Shown: positions 1 through 10,091 of the stretch, piece by piece
Position numbering within the stretch: the stretch's first letter is position 1
Layout of the letters: each line of letters starts with the position of its first letter
Assembly: GCA_027627705.1 (NCBI GenBank)
Contig: CP091242.1
Coordinates: 546,076-610,075, forward strand
Origin: Hyphomonadaceae bacterium BL14
Lineage (GTDB): Bacteria; Pseudomonadota; Alphaproteobacteria; Caulobacterales; Maricaulaceae
Reading direction: 5' to 3'
Length of the DNA: 64,000 bases
The notes under the pieces: generated by a model
Told to the model about the DNA's origin: nothing
The model's database searches: none
What the model saw: only the letters and a program-made list of their open reading frames with translations
Translations under genes and position numbers: made by a program

Positions 1-43
1 GCACATTGCAGCTGCGGCGGCGGCAGACGGGACGCGCCCCAAG

Positions 44-1165
44 GTGCGCCCCTCGCGCCCCGTCGCCCTGCGTCCGGATACGCCCGACGGCGTTTGCGCC
101 AATTGCGGCACCACGCTGATGGGCCCGGTCTGTCATGCCTGTGGCCAGCATGCCGATCTTTACAAGCGGCCGGTGTGGCGCCTGATCGTTGACAGCATGG
201 GAGACCTGTTCGCGCTCGACGGCCGGGTCGTGCGCACGCTCGTCGCGCTCATGGCATTTCCCGGCCGGGTAACACGCGACTATCTCAAGGGCAGGCGCGG
301 GCGGTATATCCCGCCCTTCCGGCTTTACCTGATTGCCTCGCTGGCCTTCTTCCTGATCCTGCCGCTGGCCGGACCATCAGACCGCATGGTCGGCAATGAT
401 CCAGGTGCTGCTGCCGCATCCCGCGACCGCCTGGATGAGGCCCTGGCAGCGGGTGAAATCACCGAAGACAATTACCGCGCTGCGATCCGGGCGATCGAGA
501 CCCTTGCCTTGTTTGATCCCGAGCCGGGCGCTGCTCCGGCCCCGGTACCAGCTCCGGACGGACAAACGGGTACTGATGGTGCGGACGTGCAGCCGAAATC
601 CCCAAATCGTGCTCCGTCGGCACCTACTTTGAGCCGTGGGTTAAGCCCCGAGACCGTCGAAGGCATACGTCGTGGGCTTGTGCCGGAAGAGTTCGATGAG
701 GATGTGGACTGGGTCACCGGCCCAAGGGCAGTACGCGCCTTCATTGCCGACCGGATCGAGCGTCTGGCGAGCCGTCCGGATCGCTGGGCGGCGGAAAGTT
801 TCGCCTGGGCACCGCGCATCATGTTTGTGATGGTGCCGCTATTCGCAGGATTGCTCGGCCTCGCGTATGCATGGCGGCGCGGGTTCTTGTATTTCGACCA
901 TCTGGTCACCGCGCTGCAGTTTCATGCCGCCATTTTCATCGCCATGCTCGCCGCGATGGCTTTGAGCGTCGTGACAGGACCGGGCTGGGCGGTGCTGGCC
1001 TTTTTCATTTACGCCCACGTCTATATCTACCGCCTGCTCCGGGTGGTGTATTCCACGGGCCGGTTTCAGACCGTGATGCGTGTGGCGGCGCTGGATCTGA
1101 CATACGGCTTCCTGATCTCGCTCGGTCTGACCGCCGTGGTGCTTCTGGGTGCCGTCAGCGTCTGA
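44..1165 (+). CDS. DUF3667 family membrane protein (5' end open)
   Basis: The N-terminal part carries two CxxC-type pairs (CANC and CHAC, about residues 18-34), a small zinc-ribbon-like motif. The region after it (about residues 40-110) matches what I know of DUF3667: a short conserved stretch ending in IPPFRLYL and a hydrophobic segment. A variable acidic and proline-rich loop follows, then three to four hydrophobic segments at the C-terminus (about 255-370). The protein probably sits in the inner membrane; no biochemical role is known to me. The called start is a GTG with no good ribosome site. The frame stays open to the first base of the window, so the true start may lie outside. The family call is from memory of the pattern. 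Confidence 0.7.
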   Translation: MRPSRPVALRPDTPDGVCANCGTTLMGPVCHACGQHADLYKRPVWRLIVDSMGDLFALDGRVVRTLVALMAFPGRVTRDYLKGRRGRYIPPFRLYLIASLAFFLILPLAGPSDRMVGNDPGAAAASRDRLDEALAAGEITEDNYRAAIRAIETLALFDPEPGAAPAPVPAPDGQTGTDGADVQPKSPNRAPSAPTLSRGLSPETVEGIRRGLVPEEFDEDVDWVTGPRAVRAFIADRIERLASRPDRWAAESFAWAPRIMFVMVPLFAGLLGLAYAWRRGFLYFDHLVTALQFHAAIFIAMLAAMALSVVTGPGWAVLAFFIYAHVYIYRLLRVVYSTGRFQTVMRVAALDLTYGFLISLGLTAVVLLGAVSV

Positions 1166-1239
1166 CCGGCCTTGACGCGCGGGCAGGGCACCGGAATGCT
1201 CGCGCCGATATTCGACAGCGCACAGGCCGGGACCAATTC

Positions 1240-1770
1240 ATGGACTCTCTCAAATCCGCCATCCGCACCATTGCCGACTATCCCAAGCCCGGCATCCAGT
1301 TTCGCGATGTCACCACCCTGCTGGGCGATGCGCGCGCGTTTCGCTGCGCGATCGATGCGATGGTCCAGCCCCATGCCGGTGCCAAGATCGACAAGGTGGC
1401 GGGCATCGAGGCGCGCGGTTTCATTCTAGGCGGCGCGGTCGCCCACCAGCTGTCGGTCGGCTTCGTGCCTGTGCGCAAGAAGGGCAAGCTGCCCCACCGC
1501 ACGATCAGCCAGACCTATGAGCTTGAGTACGGCGTGGACGAGGTGGAGATTCATGCCGACGCCATCGCGCCGGGCGAGACGGTGCTGCTTATCGATGACC
1601 TGATCGCCACCGGCGGCACGGCCGAAGCGGCCATCACCCTGTTGCGCAAGGCCGGGGCCGAGGTGATCGGCGCGAGCTTCATTATCGACCTGCCGGACCT
1701 GGGCGGTGCCGCAAAAGTGTCTGCGATGGGTGTGCCGTGCGTGTCCCTGGTGGCCTTCGACGGCCACTAG
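1240..1770 (+). CDS. apt: adenine phosphoribosyltransferase
   Basis: Apt salvages adenine by joining it to PRPP to give AMP in the cytoplasm. The 176-residue product has the usual Apt length. It starts with the typical helix leading into [15 protein letters not shown] and carries the PRPP-binding loop [14 protein letters not shown] at about residues 105-120, plus the EARGF motif. I chose the ATG at 1240 because the same frame extends far upstream into unrelated sequence overlapping the previous gene, whereas Apt proteins begin here. The gene converges with the antiporter gene, and the two stop codons share a CTAG. Confidence 0.95.
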   Translation: MDSLKSAIRTIADYPKPGIQFRDVTTLLGDARAFRCAIDAMVQPHAGAKIDKVAGIEARGFILGGAVAHQLSVGFVPVRKKGKLPHRTISQTYELEYGVDEVEIHADAIAPGETVLLIDDLIATGGTAEAAITLLRKAGAEVIGASFIIDLPDLGGAAKVSAMGVPCVSLVAFDGH

Positions 1771-3767
1771 GTCTCAACGGGTTCGGGCGGCGGTGCCGGG
1801 TCAAAGCGGTCAAGGCTGGCACTGATGATCAGGGCGCGGACCTGCGCCGCGTAGGCGTCGCCACTGGCCGCATACGGGCCGATATGAGCGACAAGCTCCA
1901 GACCGGTCACGGGCACCTCTTGGGCGCGCAATGCGGCGCGCGCGGCCCGCAAGGACGCGAAATCCGGGTGTGTATTGAGCAGATCGACATAGTCGCCCGC
2001 CGAGGCCAGCAGGCTCGGGAAGCCCTCTTGCCCAGCCGGCATGCGGCCGAACAGGGCGTTGCGGTTGCGCGCCGCGTCGCTGTCGCCCCAGCCGGTGGCG
2101 AGGATCGCCTGGGCTGCGCCCAGGGAGGGCGGAATGACATCCACGCGCTCAATCAGGCCGTCCAGATCTTCATAGCGCACGCCATAGCGCCTAGAGAGCG
2201 AATCCCGCCGCGCCTGCTTGGGCAGGGACAATGTATCGCCAGCCTCGATCTGGGCGCGCATCTCCAATAGCGCCATGCGGTCATACAGGATGCGCGTATT
2301 CTGTGCTGCAATCAGGCCTGAGGCGATCCGCGCAAAGGTTTCGCGGCGCTCGGCGGCCTCCAGATCGGTCCAGTCGGCCGGCAGCGCCTCAAGGCGCATG
2401 GTCCCCGTTGATGGGTCCAGCGGTGCCATGGCCTGGCGCAATTCCTCGATCGAGCCCGCCGCCACCAGGCGCTCCTGAGGCGCCTCGCGCGTGACTGACC
2501 ACGAGACGGCCAGGCTCATGAAGGAAAATCCACTGATGACCACGGCGACCATGCCGGCATTCGCCCAACGCCCGCCGCGCGGCAATGGTGGTGCGACCCC
2601 GAACAGGCGCGCCGCCGGACCTGCGGTCCAGCCCTGGATGACCAGCGAGGCGATCACCACAGCAAATGCGGCGGAGAAATAGAGATTGGCGTTTTCCACG
2701 CCCGCAATCACCGGATAGGCGCCCAGGAAGATCGGCACGGCACCGCGCAGTCCCATCCAGGCGATAAAGGCGCGCTCATTGAGGCGATATCGCTCCGGGG
2801 CCAGGCAGATCAGCACCGCCAGCGGCCGGGCCAGCAGGATCAGCACCAGCGCCACGCCCAGCGCCGGCAGGGCAACCTCGGCGGCGTGGCTGGGCGTGAT
2901 CAGAAGGCCCAGCATGAGGAACAGGCCGATCTGCGCCAGCCAGGCGAGCCCGTCGGAGAAGCGGTCGGTGGCTTCCGCCGCGCGGCGCGGTGAGGCGGCC
3001 AGCGCCACGCCGGCCAGATAGGCGGCCAGGAAGCCGGACGCGCCGATCACCTGGGCGAAGGCGAACAGGAAGACCGCTGCTGCCACGCCAAAGATCGGAT
3101 ACAGCCCAATGGGCAGGCGCACCTTGCGCTCCACCCAGCCGATCAGCCGCCCGCCAAACCACCCGATCAGCCCGCCTGCGGCCAGCGACCAGACGATGGA
3201 CACGGCTGCACCTAACGGCTCGGGCGCGCCGCCCTGGGAGAGCCAGGTGACGGTGGTGACCACCAGAATCACCGCCATGGGGTCATTGAACCCGGATTCA
3301 GCCTCCAGGGTGGTGGCCACGCGTGGGCGCGCCTTGATGTCCCGGCCCGCGATAAGCATTAGCACCGCAGCGGCGTCCGTCGACGACACGATGGCACCCA
3401 GCAGGAAGGCCTCCACCCAGCCTAGATCAAACAGGTATTTGGCCGCTGCCGCCGTCACGCCCGCCGTGATCAGCACGCCCACCGTGGCCAGACTCAAAGC
3501 CGGCCGCAAAACCCCCTTGAGCCGCCTCAGCTTCGTGCCCAGCCCGCCATCGAACAGGATCAGCGCCAGCGCCAGCGAGCCCAGCAGATAGGCCGAGTTG
3601 TGATCGTGGAACTCGATCCCGCCCGGCCCTTCTTCGCCCGCCAGCATCCCGATCGCCAGGAAAATCATCAAAAGCGGCGCGCCCGCACGCCGCGTTGCAG
3701 CGGCACCGGCGATGGCCAGCAACACCAGCGCGGCTGCGGCCAGCAAAATGAAATCGGATGTCTGCAT
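1767..3767 (-). CDS. CPA1-type cation (K+ or Na+)/proton antiporter with long C-terminal extension
   Basis: An inner-membrane exchanger of the NhaP/CvrA type, expected to swap K+ or Na+ for protons. About twelve hydrophobic segments fill residues 1-395, and the ion-binding FNDP motif of CPA1 antiporters is visible (GFNDPMAVI). After the transport domain comes one more hydrophobic segment (about 403-425) and a soluble tail of about 240 residues. I do not recognise that tail as the TrkA-C/CorC-type domain usual in CvrA. The start at 3767 (MQTSDF) places the first membrane helix at the N-terminus. An upstream ATG at 3794 is possible, and neither has a convincing ribosome site. Substrate is not decided by sequence. 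Confidence 0.8.
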   Translation of the reverse strand: MQTSDFILLAAAALVLLAIAGAAATRRAGAPLLMIFLAIGMLAGEEGPGGIEFHDHNSAYLLGSLALALILFDGGLGTKLRRLKGVLRPALSLATVGVLITAGVTAAAAKYLFDLGWVEAFLLGAIVSSTDAAAVLMLIAGRDIKARPRVATTLEAESGFNDPMAVILVVTTVTWLSQGGAPEPLGAAVSIVWSLAAGGLIGWFGGRLIGWVERKVRLPIGLYPIFGVAAAVFLFAFAQVIGASGFLAAYLAGVALAASPRRAAEATDRFSDGLAWLAQIGLFLMLGLLITPSHAAEVALPALGVALVLILLARPLAVLICLAPERYRLNERAFIAWMGLRGAVPIFLGAYPVIAGVENANLYFSAAFAVVIASLVIQGWTAGPAARLFGVAPPLPRGGRWANAGMVAVVISGFSFMSLAVSWSVTREAPQERLVAAGSIEELRQAMAPLDPSTGTMRLEALPADWTDLEAAERRETFARIASGLIAAQNTRILYDRMALLEMRAQIEAGDTLSLPKQARRDSLSRRYGVRYEDLDGLIERVDVIPPSLGAAQAILATGWGDSDAARNRNALFGRMPAGQEGFPSLLASAGDYVDLLNTHPDFASLRAARAALRAQEVPVTGLELVAHIGPYAASGDAYAAQVRALIISASLDRFDPAPPPEPVET

Positions 3768-3928
3768 GATGCTGAAAGATATAGGGGCGGGCATCAGTCG
3801 GCGGAAGCGAAAAAATGGCCGCCGGCAGTCCATGTCCAACACATTCTCCCGCCGGTCTGACGCTGGATGTTTGGGCTGGGGCAGAATCCCGTCATGAAGA
3901 AAAATCCAACAGCCTGGGAGCTCCCCCC

Positions 3929-4192
3929 ATGACGCCCGGTGAAGTGCTTGACATTGCGACCCAGGCGATCTGGACCCTGTTGGGCATGGCCGCCCCGATT
4001 ATGCTGATCGGTCTGGCTGTGGGTCTGATGATCGCGCTTTTTCAGGCGCTGACCCAGGTTCAGGAGATGACGCTGGTCTTCGTACCCAAGATCGTGGCGA
4101 TCTTTCTGGCGCTGATCGTGTTCCTGCCGCTCATGGGGGCGCTGCTCTCGGGCTATATGGACATGATAGTCGACCGGATCGTGGCGGGCTGA
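3929..4192 (+). CDS. fliQ: flagellar export apparatus protein FliQ
   Basis: FliQ is a small core subunit of the flagellar type III export gate in the inner membrane. The 87-residue product has two hydrophobic helices (about 14-38 and 50-74) with the conserved VGLMIALFQALTQVQEMTL stretch between them. The ATG at 3929 follows a GGGAG ribosome site at 3916-3920. It heads a tight fliQ-fliR-flhB cluster: only four bases separate it from fliR. I see no TTAA-N7-TTAA (CtrA) box upstream. Confidence 0.95.
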   Translation: MTPGEVLDIATQAIWTLLGMAAPIMLIGLAVGLMIALFQALTQVQEMTLVFVPKIVAIFLALIVFLPLMGALLSGYMDMIVDRIVAG

Positions 4193-4196
4193 GGCG

Positions 4197-4955
4197 ATGA
4201 TCGCCGCGTTCGATCCGGGCGTGAGCCTGTTCGCTGCGGCTTTGGTGTTTGCCCGCATGGGCGCGATTTTGATGCTGCTGCCGGGTATTGGCGAGATGGC
4301 GATACCGGGCCGCATCCGGCTGGCTTTTGCATTGGCGTTCTCGCTGGCTGTCGGACCGATGATCGCGCCGCAACTGCCGCCTGCACCTGAAACCTTGGCG
4401 GGCCTGGCCGGCCTGATCACGGTGGAGATTGTGATCGGGCTGATGATCGGCGCGGGCGCGCGCTTCCTGATGTCCGCCGCGGCGACCGCCGGCCAGATCA
4501 TCGCGTATCAGACGGGTCTGGCCATGGCGCAAGCCTTTGACCCGATTCAGGGCCAGTCCGGTGCGCTGCCGGCGCAGTTTTTCAATCTGCTGTTTCTGGT
4601 ACTGATCTTCGCCACCAATCTTCACCACATGCTGCTGCAGGCGGCGGCCGGCTCCTATGCGCTGATGCCGGCGGGCGAGGCACCCATGTGGGGTGATGCG
4701 GCGCAATGGGCGCTGGGCCTGTTCGTCGACAGTTTCGTGATCGCCGTACGCATCGCCTCGCCGCTGATTGCCTTCGGCCTGATCTTCTATCTCGGGCTGG
4801 GCGTGCTCTCGCGCCTGATGCCCCAGGCGCAGATCTTCTTCATCGCAATGCCGCTCAACATCCTGATCGGGTTCGCCATTCTGGCGATCTCGCTGGGCGC
4901 CATGGCGATGATCTGGGTCGAGCGCCTGGAATCCTTCGCCGCGACGCTGGGATAG
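4197..4955 (+). CDS. fliR: flagellar export apparatus protein FliR
   Basis: FliR is a polytopic subunit of the export gate and forms a core with FliP and FliQ. The 252 residues contain about six hydrophobic segments and the family motif PGIGEMAIPGRIRLA near the N-terminus. The F-x-P-I-x-G-Q-S motif is also present (AFDPIQGQSG, about residue 115). Length is normal for the family. The gene starts four bases after fliQ and ends four bases before flhB, so the three are probably translated from one mRNA. Confidence 0.95.
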   Translation: MIAAFDPGVSLFAAALVFARMGAILMLLPGIGEMAIPGRIRLAFALAFSLAVGPMIAPQLPPAPETLAGLAGLITVEIVIGLMIGAGARFLMSAAATAGQIIAYQTGLAMAQAFDPIQGQSGALPAQFFNLLFLVLIFATNLHHMLLQAAAGSYALMPAGEAPMWGDAAQWALGLFVDSFVIAVRIASPLIAFGLIFYLGLGVLSRLMPQAQIFFIAMPLNILIGFAILAISLGAMAMIWVERLESFAATLG

Positions 4956-4959
4956 CGCC

Positions 4960-6033
4960 ATGGCTGAAGGCGAAGACAAATCTGAAAAGACCGAAGAGCC
5001 CACCGAGCGCAAACTTCAAAAAGCGCGCGAGGAGGGCGATGTCGCCAAGTCCCAGGAGATTTCCGGCTGGTTCACGCTTGCCGCCGGGCTGGCCGTGATC
5101 GCCTTCATGGCACCGGGCTTCACCCGGGCGCTGAGCGAGGCGATGACCGTATTTCTCGAACAGCCCCACCAGCTCAGCCTCGATCCCGGCGCAGCCATGG
5201 CTTTGCTGGCGCGCTCCCTGGTGGATATGGCCCTGATCCTCGGCCTCGCCTACGCGCTTTTGATGGTCGCCGCCGCGTCGGGCAACCTGGTCCAGCACGG
5301 CCTGTTGTGGACGCCCAAGAAGATCGCCCCCAAGCTCAACAAGCTGAACCCGGTCGAAGGGCTCAAGCGCATGTTCGGCCCGCAGGGCTGGGTGAATTTC
5401 CTCAAAGGCGTGGGCAAGATCATTCTGGTGTGCGTCGCCATTGCGCTGGTTCTCTGGCCGCGCCGCCATGATCTGGCAAGCTTCCCCATGGTCAGCGTCG
5501 AGCGCATGCTGTCCGAAGTCCACGGCGCAGCCGTGCTGCTTCTGATCGCAGCGCTGATCGCGTATGCCGTCATCGCGGCGCTGGACCTCGTGTTTCAGCG
5601 CCGCGAGTTCATCCAGCGCAACAAGATGAGCCGCAAGGAGCTGCGTGACGAGTACAAGGAAACCGAAGGCGATCCCATGGTGCGTGCCAAGCTGCGCCAG
5701 ATCCGTCAGGAGCGCGCCCAGAAGCGCATGATGAGCCGGGTGCCCGACGCGGCCGTGGTCATCACCAACCCGACCCACTACGCCATCGCGCTGGAATACG
5801 AGCAGGGCCGCACGCCTGCGCCCATCTGCATCGCCAAGGGTGTTGACGCCGTCGCGCTGCGCATCCGCGAGCGGGCAGAAGAGTTCGATATTCCCATTGT
5901 GGAGGACCCTCCGCTGGCGCGCGCGCTGTTTGCCACCTCCGATCTCGATGAACCGATTGATCCCGAGCACTATGCCGCCGTGGCCAAAGTCATCGGCTAT
6001 GTGATGAGCCTGTCCGACAAGCGGCGGCGCTAG
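4960..6033 (+). CDS. flhB: flagellar export switch protein FlhB
   Basis: FlhB controls the switch in flagellar export from rod/hook to filament substrates. The 357-residue protein begins with the charged EDKSEKTEEPTERKL motif and has four membrane segments (about 30-215). Its cytoplasmic domain contains the self-cleavage site NPTHYA with Asn at about residue 270. That NPTH site shows it should be an active, auto-processing FlhB. It is the last gene of the fliQR-flhB cluster; a 107-base gap with an inverted repeat separates it from cckA. Confidence 0.96.
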   Translation: MAEGEDKSEKTEEPTERKLQKAREEGDVAKSQEISGWFTLAAGLAVIAFMAPGFTRALSEAMTVFLEQPHQLSLDPGAAMALLARSLVDMALILGLAYALLMVAAASGNLVQHGLLWTPKKIAPKLNKLNPVEGLKRMFGPQGWVNFLKGVGKIILVCVAIALVLWPRRHDLASFPMVSVERMLSEVHGAAVLLLIAALIAYAVIAALDLVFQRREFIQRNKMSRKELRDEYKETEGDPMVRAKLRQIRQERAQKRMMSRVPDAAVVITNPTHYAIALEYEQGRTPAPICIAKGVDAVALRIRERAEEFDIPIVEDPPLARALFATSDLDEPIDPEHYAAVAKVIGYVMSLSDKRRR

Positions 6034-6037
6034 GGCG

Positions 6038-6125
6038 GGCAGGCGAAGCGATCATTTGATTTCGCCCGGTTGCAAACACGGTTAACCTTCATCCCTGATG
6101 TTGAAGGGCCGAATCGCTTCCTGCC
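6038..6125. other. long-range inverted repeat enclosing the flhB-cckA intergenic region
   Basis: Bases 6113-6125 are the reverse complement of 6038-6052 except for a two-base bulge in the left arm. This gives 13 base pairs closing a loop of about 60 bases. A GGTTAACC palindrome lies in the loop at 6080-6087. The structure starts just after the flhB stop (6033) and ends 15 bases before the cckA ATG. It could be an mRNA structure or simply chance in GC-rich DNA. Confidence 0.35.
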
Positions 6126-6140
6126 GCCACGGAGCCCGCC

Positions 6141-8723
6141 ATGACTGACGCCCCTGCCGCCCAACCTGTGCGCTCCGGCGCTGCGAAACCGGCTCTCTCA
6201 GAGGCTCCGGTTCAGGTATCGGCTGCTGTGCCTCTGACGATTGGCCGGTCCGGCCCACTCGTGCGTCCCCTGATCAGGCTGGTATTGTGGACGGCGGGAC
6301 TGGGCGCACTCAGCGCGGCGGGTGTGGCGATCATCGCGGGTGCTGCTGCCGGGTGGCACGGGGTTGTGCTGCTGGGCGGTCTGGCCGCCGCGGCCATGCT
6401 GGTGCTCTACGCGCTGGCCGCAGGCGAGGCCGCAGGGCGCGCATTGCGTAGCGGAGAGGGGGCACGATCGAGCCTGGCCGAAGCCGCGCTGGAAGCGTCC
6501 CCCGATCCATTGCTGATCACCGGAGCCGCCGGGCGCACCGTGTGGGCCAATGCCGCCTACAAGGCGTTGGCGCGCGAGGCCGGGGTTTCGGACATGTTTG
6601 GCGCGCCGGGACCCGAACGCCTGTTCGCGGGCGAGAGCGCGGCGGCCTTGTACCGGCTGGCGCGGGCCGGCGCGCGCGGAGAGGCGGCGCGCGAAACCCT
6701 GTCGATGCCTGCGCCGGGTCTAGATGGCGATGCGGTCTACCAGGCCGATGTCAGCCCGATGAGCACAGGCGCATCGCTGTGGCGGTTTGCGCCCCTGCAC
6801 TCATCCGAGCCGCTGGATGCGCCGGGCGCGCCCGACTGGGCCGAGCATGCGCCGGTAGGGCTGTTTCTGGCGGACGGGGAAGGGCGTGTCCTGGGGGCGA
6901 ACGCCACCTTGCGCGAGTGGCTGGGCGTCGAGGCCGGAAAGGCCCTCAAGGTCAAAGATTTTCTGTCCTCCGAAAGCGCCAGCGCTATCGCCCGGACCCG
7001 CGGCGCAAATGCCGTGACGCGCCTTGAAACCACGCTCAAGGCGCGCGGCGGGGTGCAAACCCCTGTCGTGCTGGCGCTGGACTGGAGCGAAGCAACGCCG
7101 GCGTGCGCGCGCGTTGTTGTCTATGGCCTGTCGCCTGCCGGGGCACCGCCGGGCATAGCCCAGCTGGCGCAAGCGGGCGGGGCGGCCAGGGACGGACGCC
7201 CGATTGACGACATGTTCACCACCGCCCCGTTCGGCGTGGCGCGGCTCGACGGCCTGGCGTTGGAAGATGCGGTGATCGAGGACGCCAATCCCACCCTGGT
7301 CGAGTTGTCGGGCGGCGTCGCGATACCGGGCAAGCGCTTCCTGGACCTGTTCCAGATCGCCAGCGGTGAGACACCGGATATGGTGTTTGCCAATGCGCTG
7401 GCCGCGCGCGGCGAGCCCAGCGAGGCCTCTTTGGTATGCGGTGACGGCGTGCGGGCGGTGCATGTATTCCTGGCACCCGTGCATGCGGGCAAGCGCGCGG
7501 CTTACTTCATGGACGTCACCAGCTGGAAAGAGCTTGAACAGAAGGTCGATCAGGCCGGCAAGATGCAGGCGGTCGGCCAGCTGGCCAGCGGCGTCGCCCA
7601 TGATTTCAACAATATGCTGACCGTTGTGAAGTTCCACCTGGGCGAATTGCTGGCCCGCCATCCGGTGGGTGATCCCAGCTATCAGGATCTGCAGCAATTG
7701 CGGTCGGTCAGCGCGCGTCAGGCCGGTCTGGTGCGCCAGCTTCTGGCGTTCTCGCGCAAGCAGACGTTCCGGATGACCGTGTTTGATCTGTCCGAGGTGT
7801 TGTCCGATTGCAGCCACATGCTCAACCAGGTGCTGGAAGAGACTGTGCGCCTGGATATCCGTCACGGCCGCGACCTGCCGCTGGTGCGCGCTGACCGTGT
7901 CCAGATCGACAATATCCTGGTCAATCTGGCCACCAATGCCCGCGACGCCATGAAGGCTCAGGGCGGCGGCGTGCTGACCATCACGACCGAGGCGGTGGAT
8001 GCCGCCCATGTCCGGCGCGCCGGCGCCCCTGAACCGGCCGAGGGTCCCTGGGCTGCGATTCATGTGGCCGATACCGGCACCGGTATGGATGAAGCGACGC
8101 GGGCAAAGATTTTCGAGCCCTTCTTCACCACCAAGGCGCATCAGGGCGGAACGGGTCTCGGCCTGTCCACAGTTTACGGGATCATCAAGCAGTCCGGAGG
8201 GTTCCTGTTTGTTGAGTCCAAGCCGGGCAAGGGCACGGTGTTCCACATCTATCTGCCCGGCTATGAACCCAGTGAGCAGGAGGCCGAGGCGCTGGTCGTC
8301 GAAGCCGTCGCTGCAGAGGCGAAACCTGAGCCGCGCGACCAGGCCGGTCATGGCCGCATCCTGTTTGTTGAAGATGAGCAGATGCTGCGCTCTGTCGCTG
8401 CCAACACGCTGCGCCGCAAGGGCTATGAGGTCGTCGAAGCCTGCGATGGCGAGGAAGCCCTGGAGATTCTCGAGGCCGAGCCGGACAGCTTTGATCTTCT
8501 GCTGTCTGATGTGGTGATGCCCGGCATGTCAGGTCCCAAGCTGCTCTCGAACGCGCGCCACCTGCTTGGATCGGCGCGCATCGTGTTTATCTCCGGCTAT
8601 GCCGAGGAAGACTTCTCCGACACGATCTCGGCGGACCTGGCCATCTCGTTTCTGCCCAAGCCCTTCGAGATCCAGGATCTGGCCGAACGGGTCAAGCACG
8701 AGCTCGCCGAGGCCGGACGCTAG
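6141..8723 (+). CDS. cckA: CckA-type hybrid sensor histidine kinase
   Basis: CckA phosphorylates, through ChpT, the cell-cycle regulators CtrA and CpdR in Caulobacterales and is a bifunctional kinase/phosphatase in the inner membrane. The 860-residue product has two hydrophobic segments (about 50-92), then PAS-like regions (about 112-215, 230-330 and 350-460). A HisKA domain follows with the SGVAHDFNNML box (His at about 487), then an ATPase domain with the NARDAM, DTGTGM and GTGLGLSTVYG boxes. A C-terminal receiver domain has its phospho-acceptor Asp at about 790 (LLSDVVMPG). Domain order and the position between flhB and recA both match the Caulobacter gene neighbourhood as I remember it. 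The start is an ATG with a GGAG site nine bases upstream. Confidence 0.93.
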   Translation: MTDAPAAQPVRSGAAKPALSEAPVQVSAAVPLTIGRSGPLVRPLIRLVLWTAGLGALSAAGVAIIAGAAAGWHGVVLLGGLAAAAMLVLYALAAGEAAGRALRSGEGARSSLAEAALEASPDPLLITGAAGRTVWANAAYKALAREAGVSDMFGAPGPERLFAGESAAALYRLARAGARGEAARETLSMPAPGLDGDAVYQADVSPMSTGASLWRFAPLHSSEPLDAPGAPDWAEHAPVGLFLADGEGRVLGANATLREWLGVEAGKALKVKDFLSSESASAIARTRGANAVTRLETTLKARGGVQTPVVLALDWSEATPACARVVVYGLSPAGAPPGIAQLAQAGGAARDGRPIDDMFTTAPFGVARLDGLALEDAVIEDANPTLVELSGGVAIPGKRFLDLFQIASGETPDMVFANALAARGEPSEASLVCGDGVRAVHVFLAPVHAGKRAAYFMDVTSWKELEQKVDQAGKMQAVGQLASGVAHDFNNMLTVVKFHLGELLARHPVGDPSYQDLQQLRSVSARQAGLVRQLLAFSRKQTFRMTVFDLSEVLSDCSHMLNQVLEETVRLDIRHGRDLPLVRADRVQIDNILVNLATNARDAMKAQGGGVLTITTEAVDAAHVRRAGAPEPAEGPWAAIHVADTGTGMDEATRAKIFEPFFTTKAHQGGTGLGLSTVYGIIKQSGGFLFVESKPGKGTVFHIYLPGYEPSEQEAEALVVEAVAAEAKPEPRDQAGHGRILFVEDEQMLRSVAANTLRRKGYEVVEACDGEEALEILEAEPDSFDLLLSDVVMPGMSGPKLLSNARHLLGSARIVFISGYAEEDFSDTISADLAISFLPKPFEIQDLAERVKHELAEAGR

Positions 8724-8751
8724 CACTGGACGGCCTCGGGCCACGCAATTT

Positions 8752-8766
8752 GTTCTACTTGCGTTC
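8752..8766 (+). promoter_or_regulatory. LexA operator (SOS box) of recA
   Basis: The bases read GTTC-TACTTGC-GTTC, an exact match to the alphaproteobacterial SOS box GTTC-N7-GTTC. It lies 80 bases upstream of the recA start. An AAAATATG stretch just downstream (8774-8781) could serve as the -10 region, so LexA bound here would block RNA polymerase. Confidence 0.88.
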
Positions 8767-8845
8767 CCGGAACAAAATATGTACTTTCTGGTCATGAGCC
8801 CTGCATTGCCCGACTCGGGCGGGCATGCCAGAAGGAGACATCATC

Positions 8846-9931
<1,086 letters not shown>

Positions 9932-9980
9932 GGGCCGCACGCGCCGCGCATCACTCTAGGCTGGCTGCAGAATCTACAGC

Positions 9981-10009
9981 GGGCGCTTGGCGAAGCCGGG
10001 CGCCCGCAC
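9981..10009 (+). terminator. strong hairpin downstream of recA
   Basis: Thirteen consecutive base pairs (two of them G-T wobbles at 9989/10001 and 9990/10000) enclose a GAA loop at 9994-9996. The hairpin begins 50 bases after the recA stop. No T-tract follows on the plus strand, so it could be a Rho-assisted terminator or an mRNA 3'-end stabiliser. Confidence 0.5.
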
Positions 10010-10091
10010 GTATATGGGCGCTGAACTGGCTGGCGCATGCGGTGCCGGCCGCCCTCATGCGCTATGGCGCGCCGCGCGTCCGGAGTGATCG

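Noticed and set aside
3768..3928. CtrA-controlled promoter upstream of fliQ
   Set aside because: No TTAA-N7-TTAA or close variant could be found in the gap.
6076..6092. CtrA site upstream of cckA
   Set aside because: Only one TTAA (within GGTTAACC) is present; the second half-site at N7 spacing is absent.
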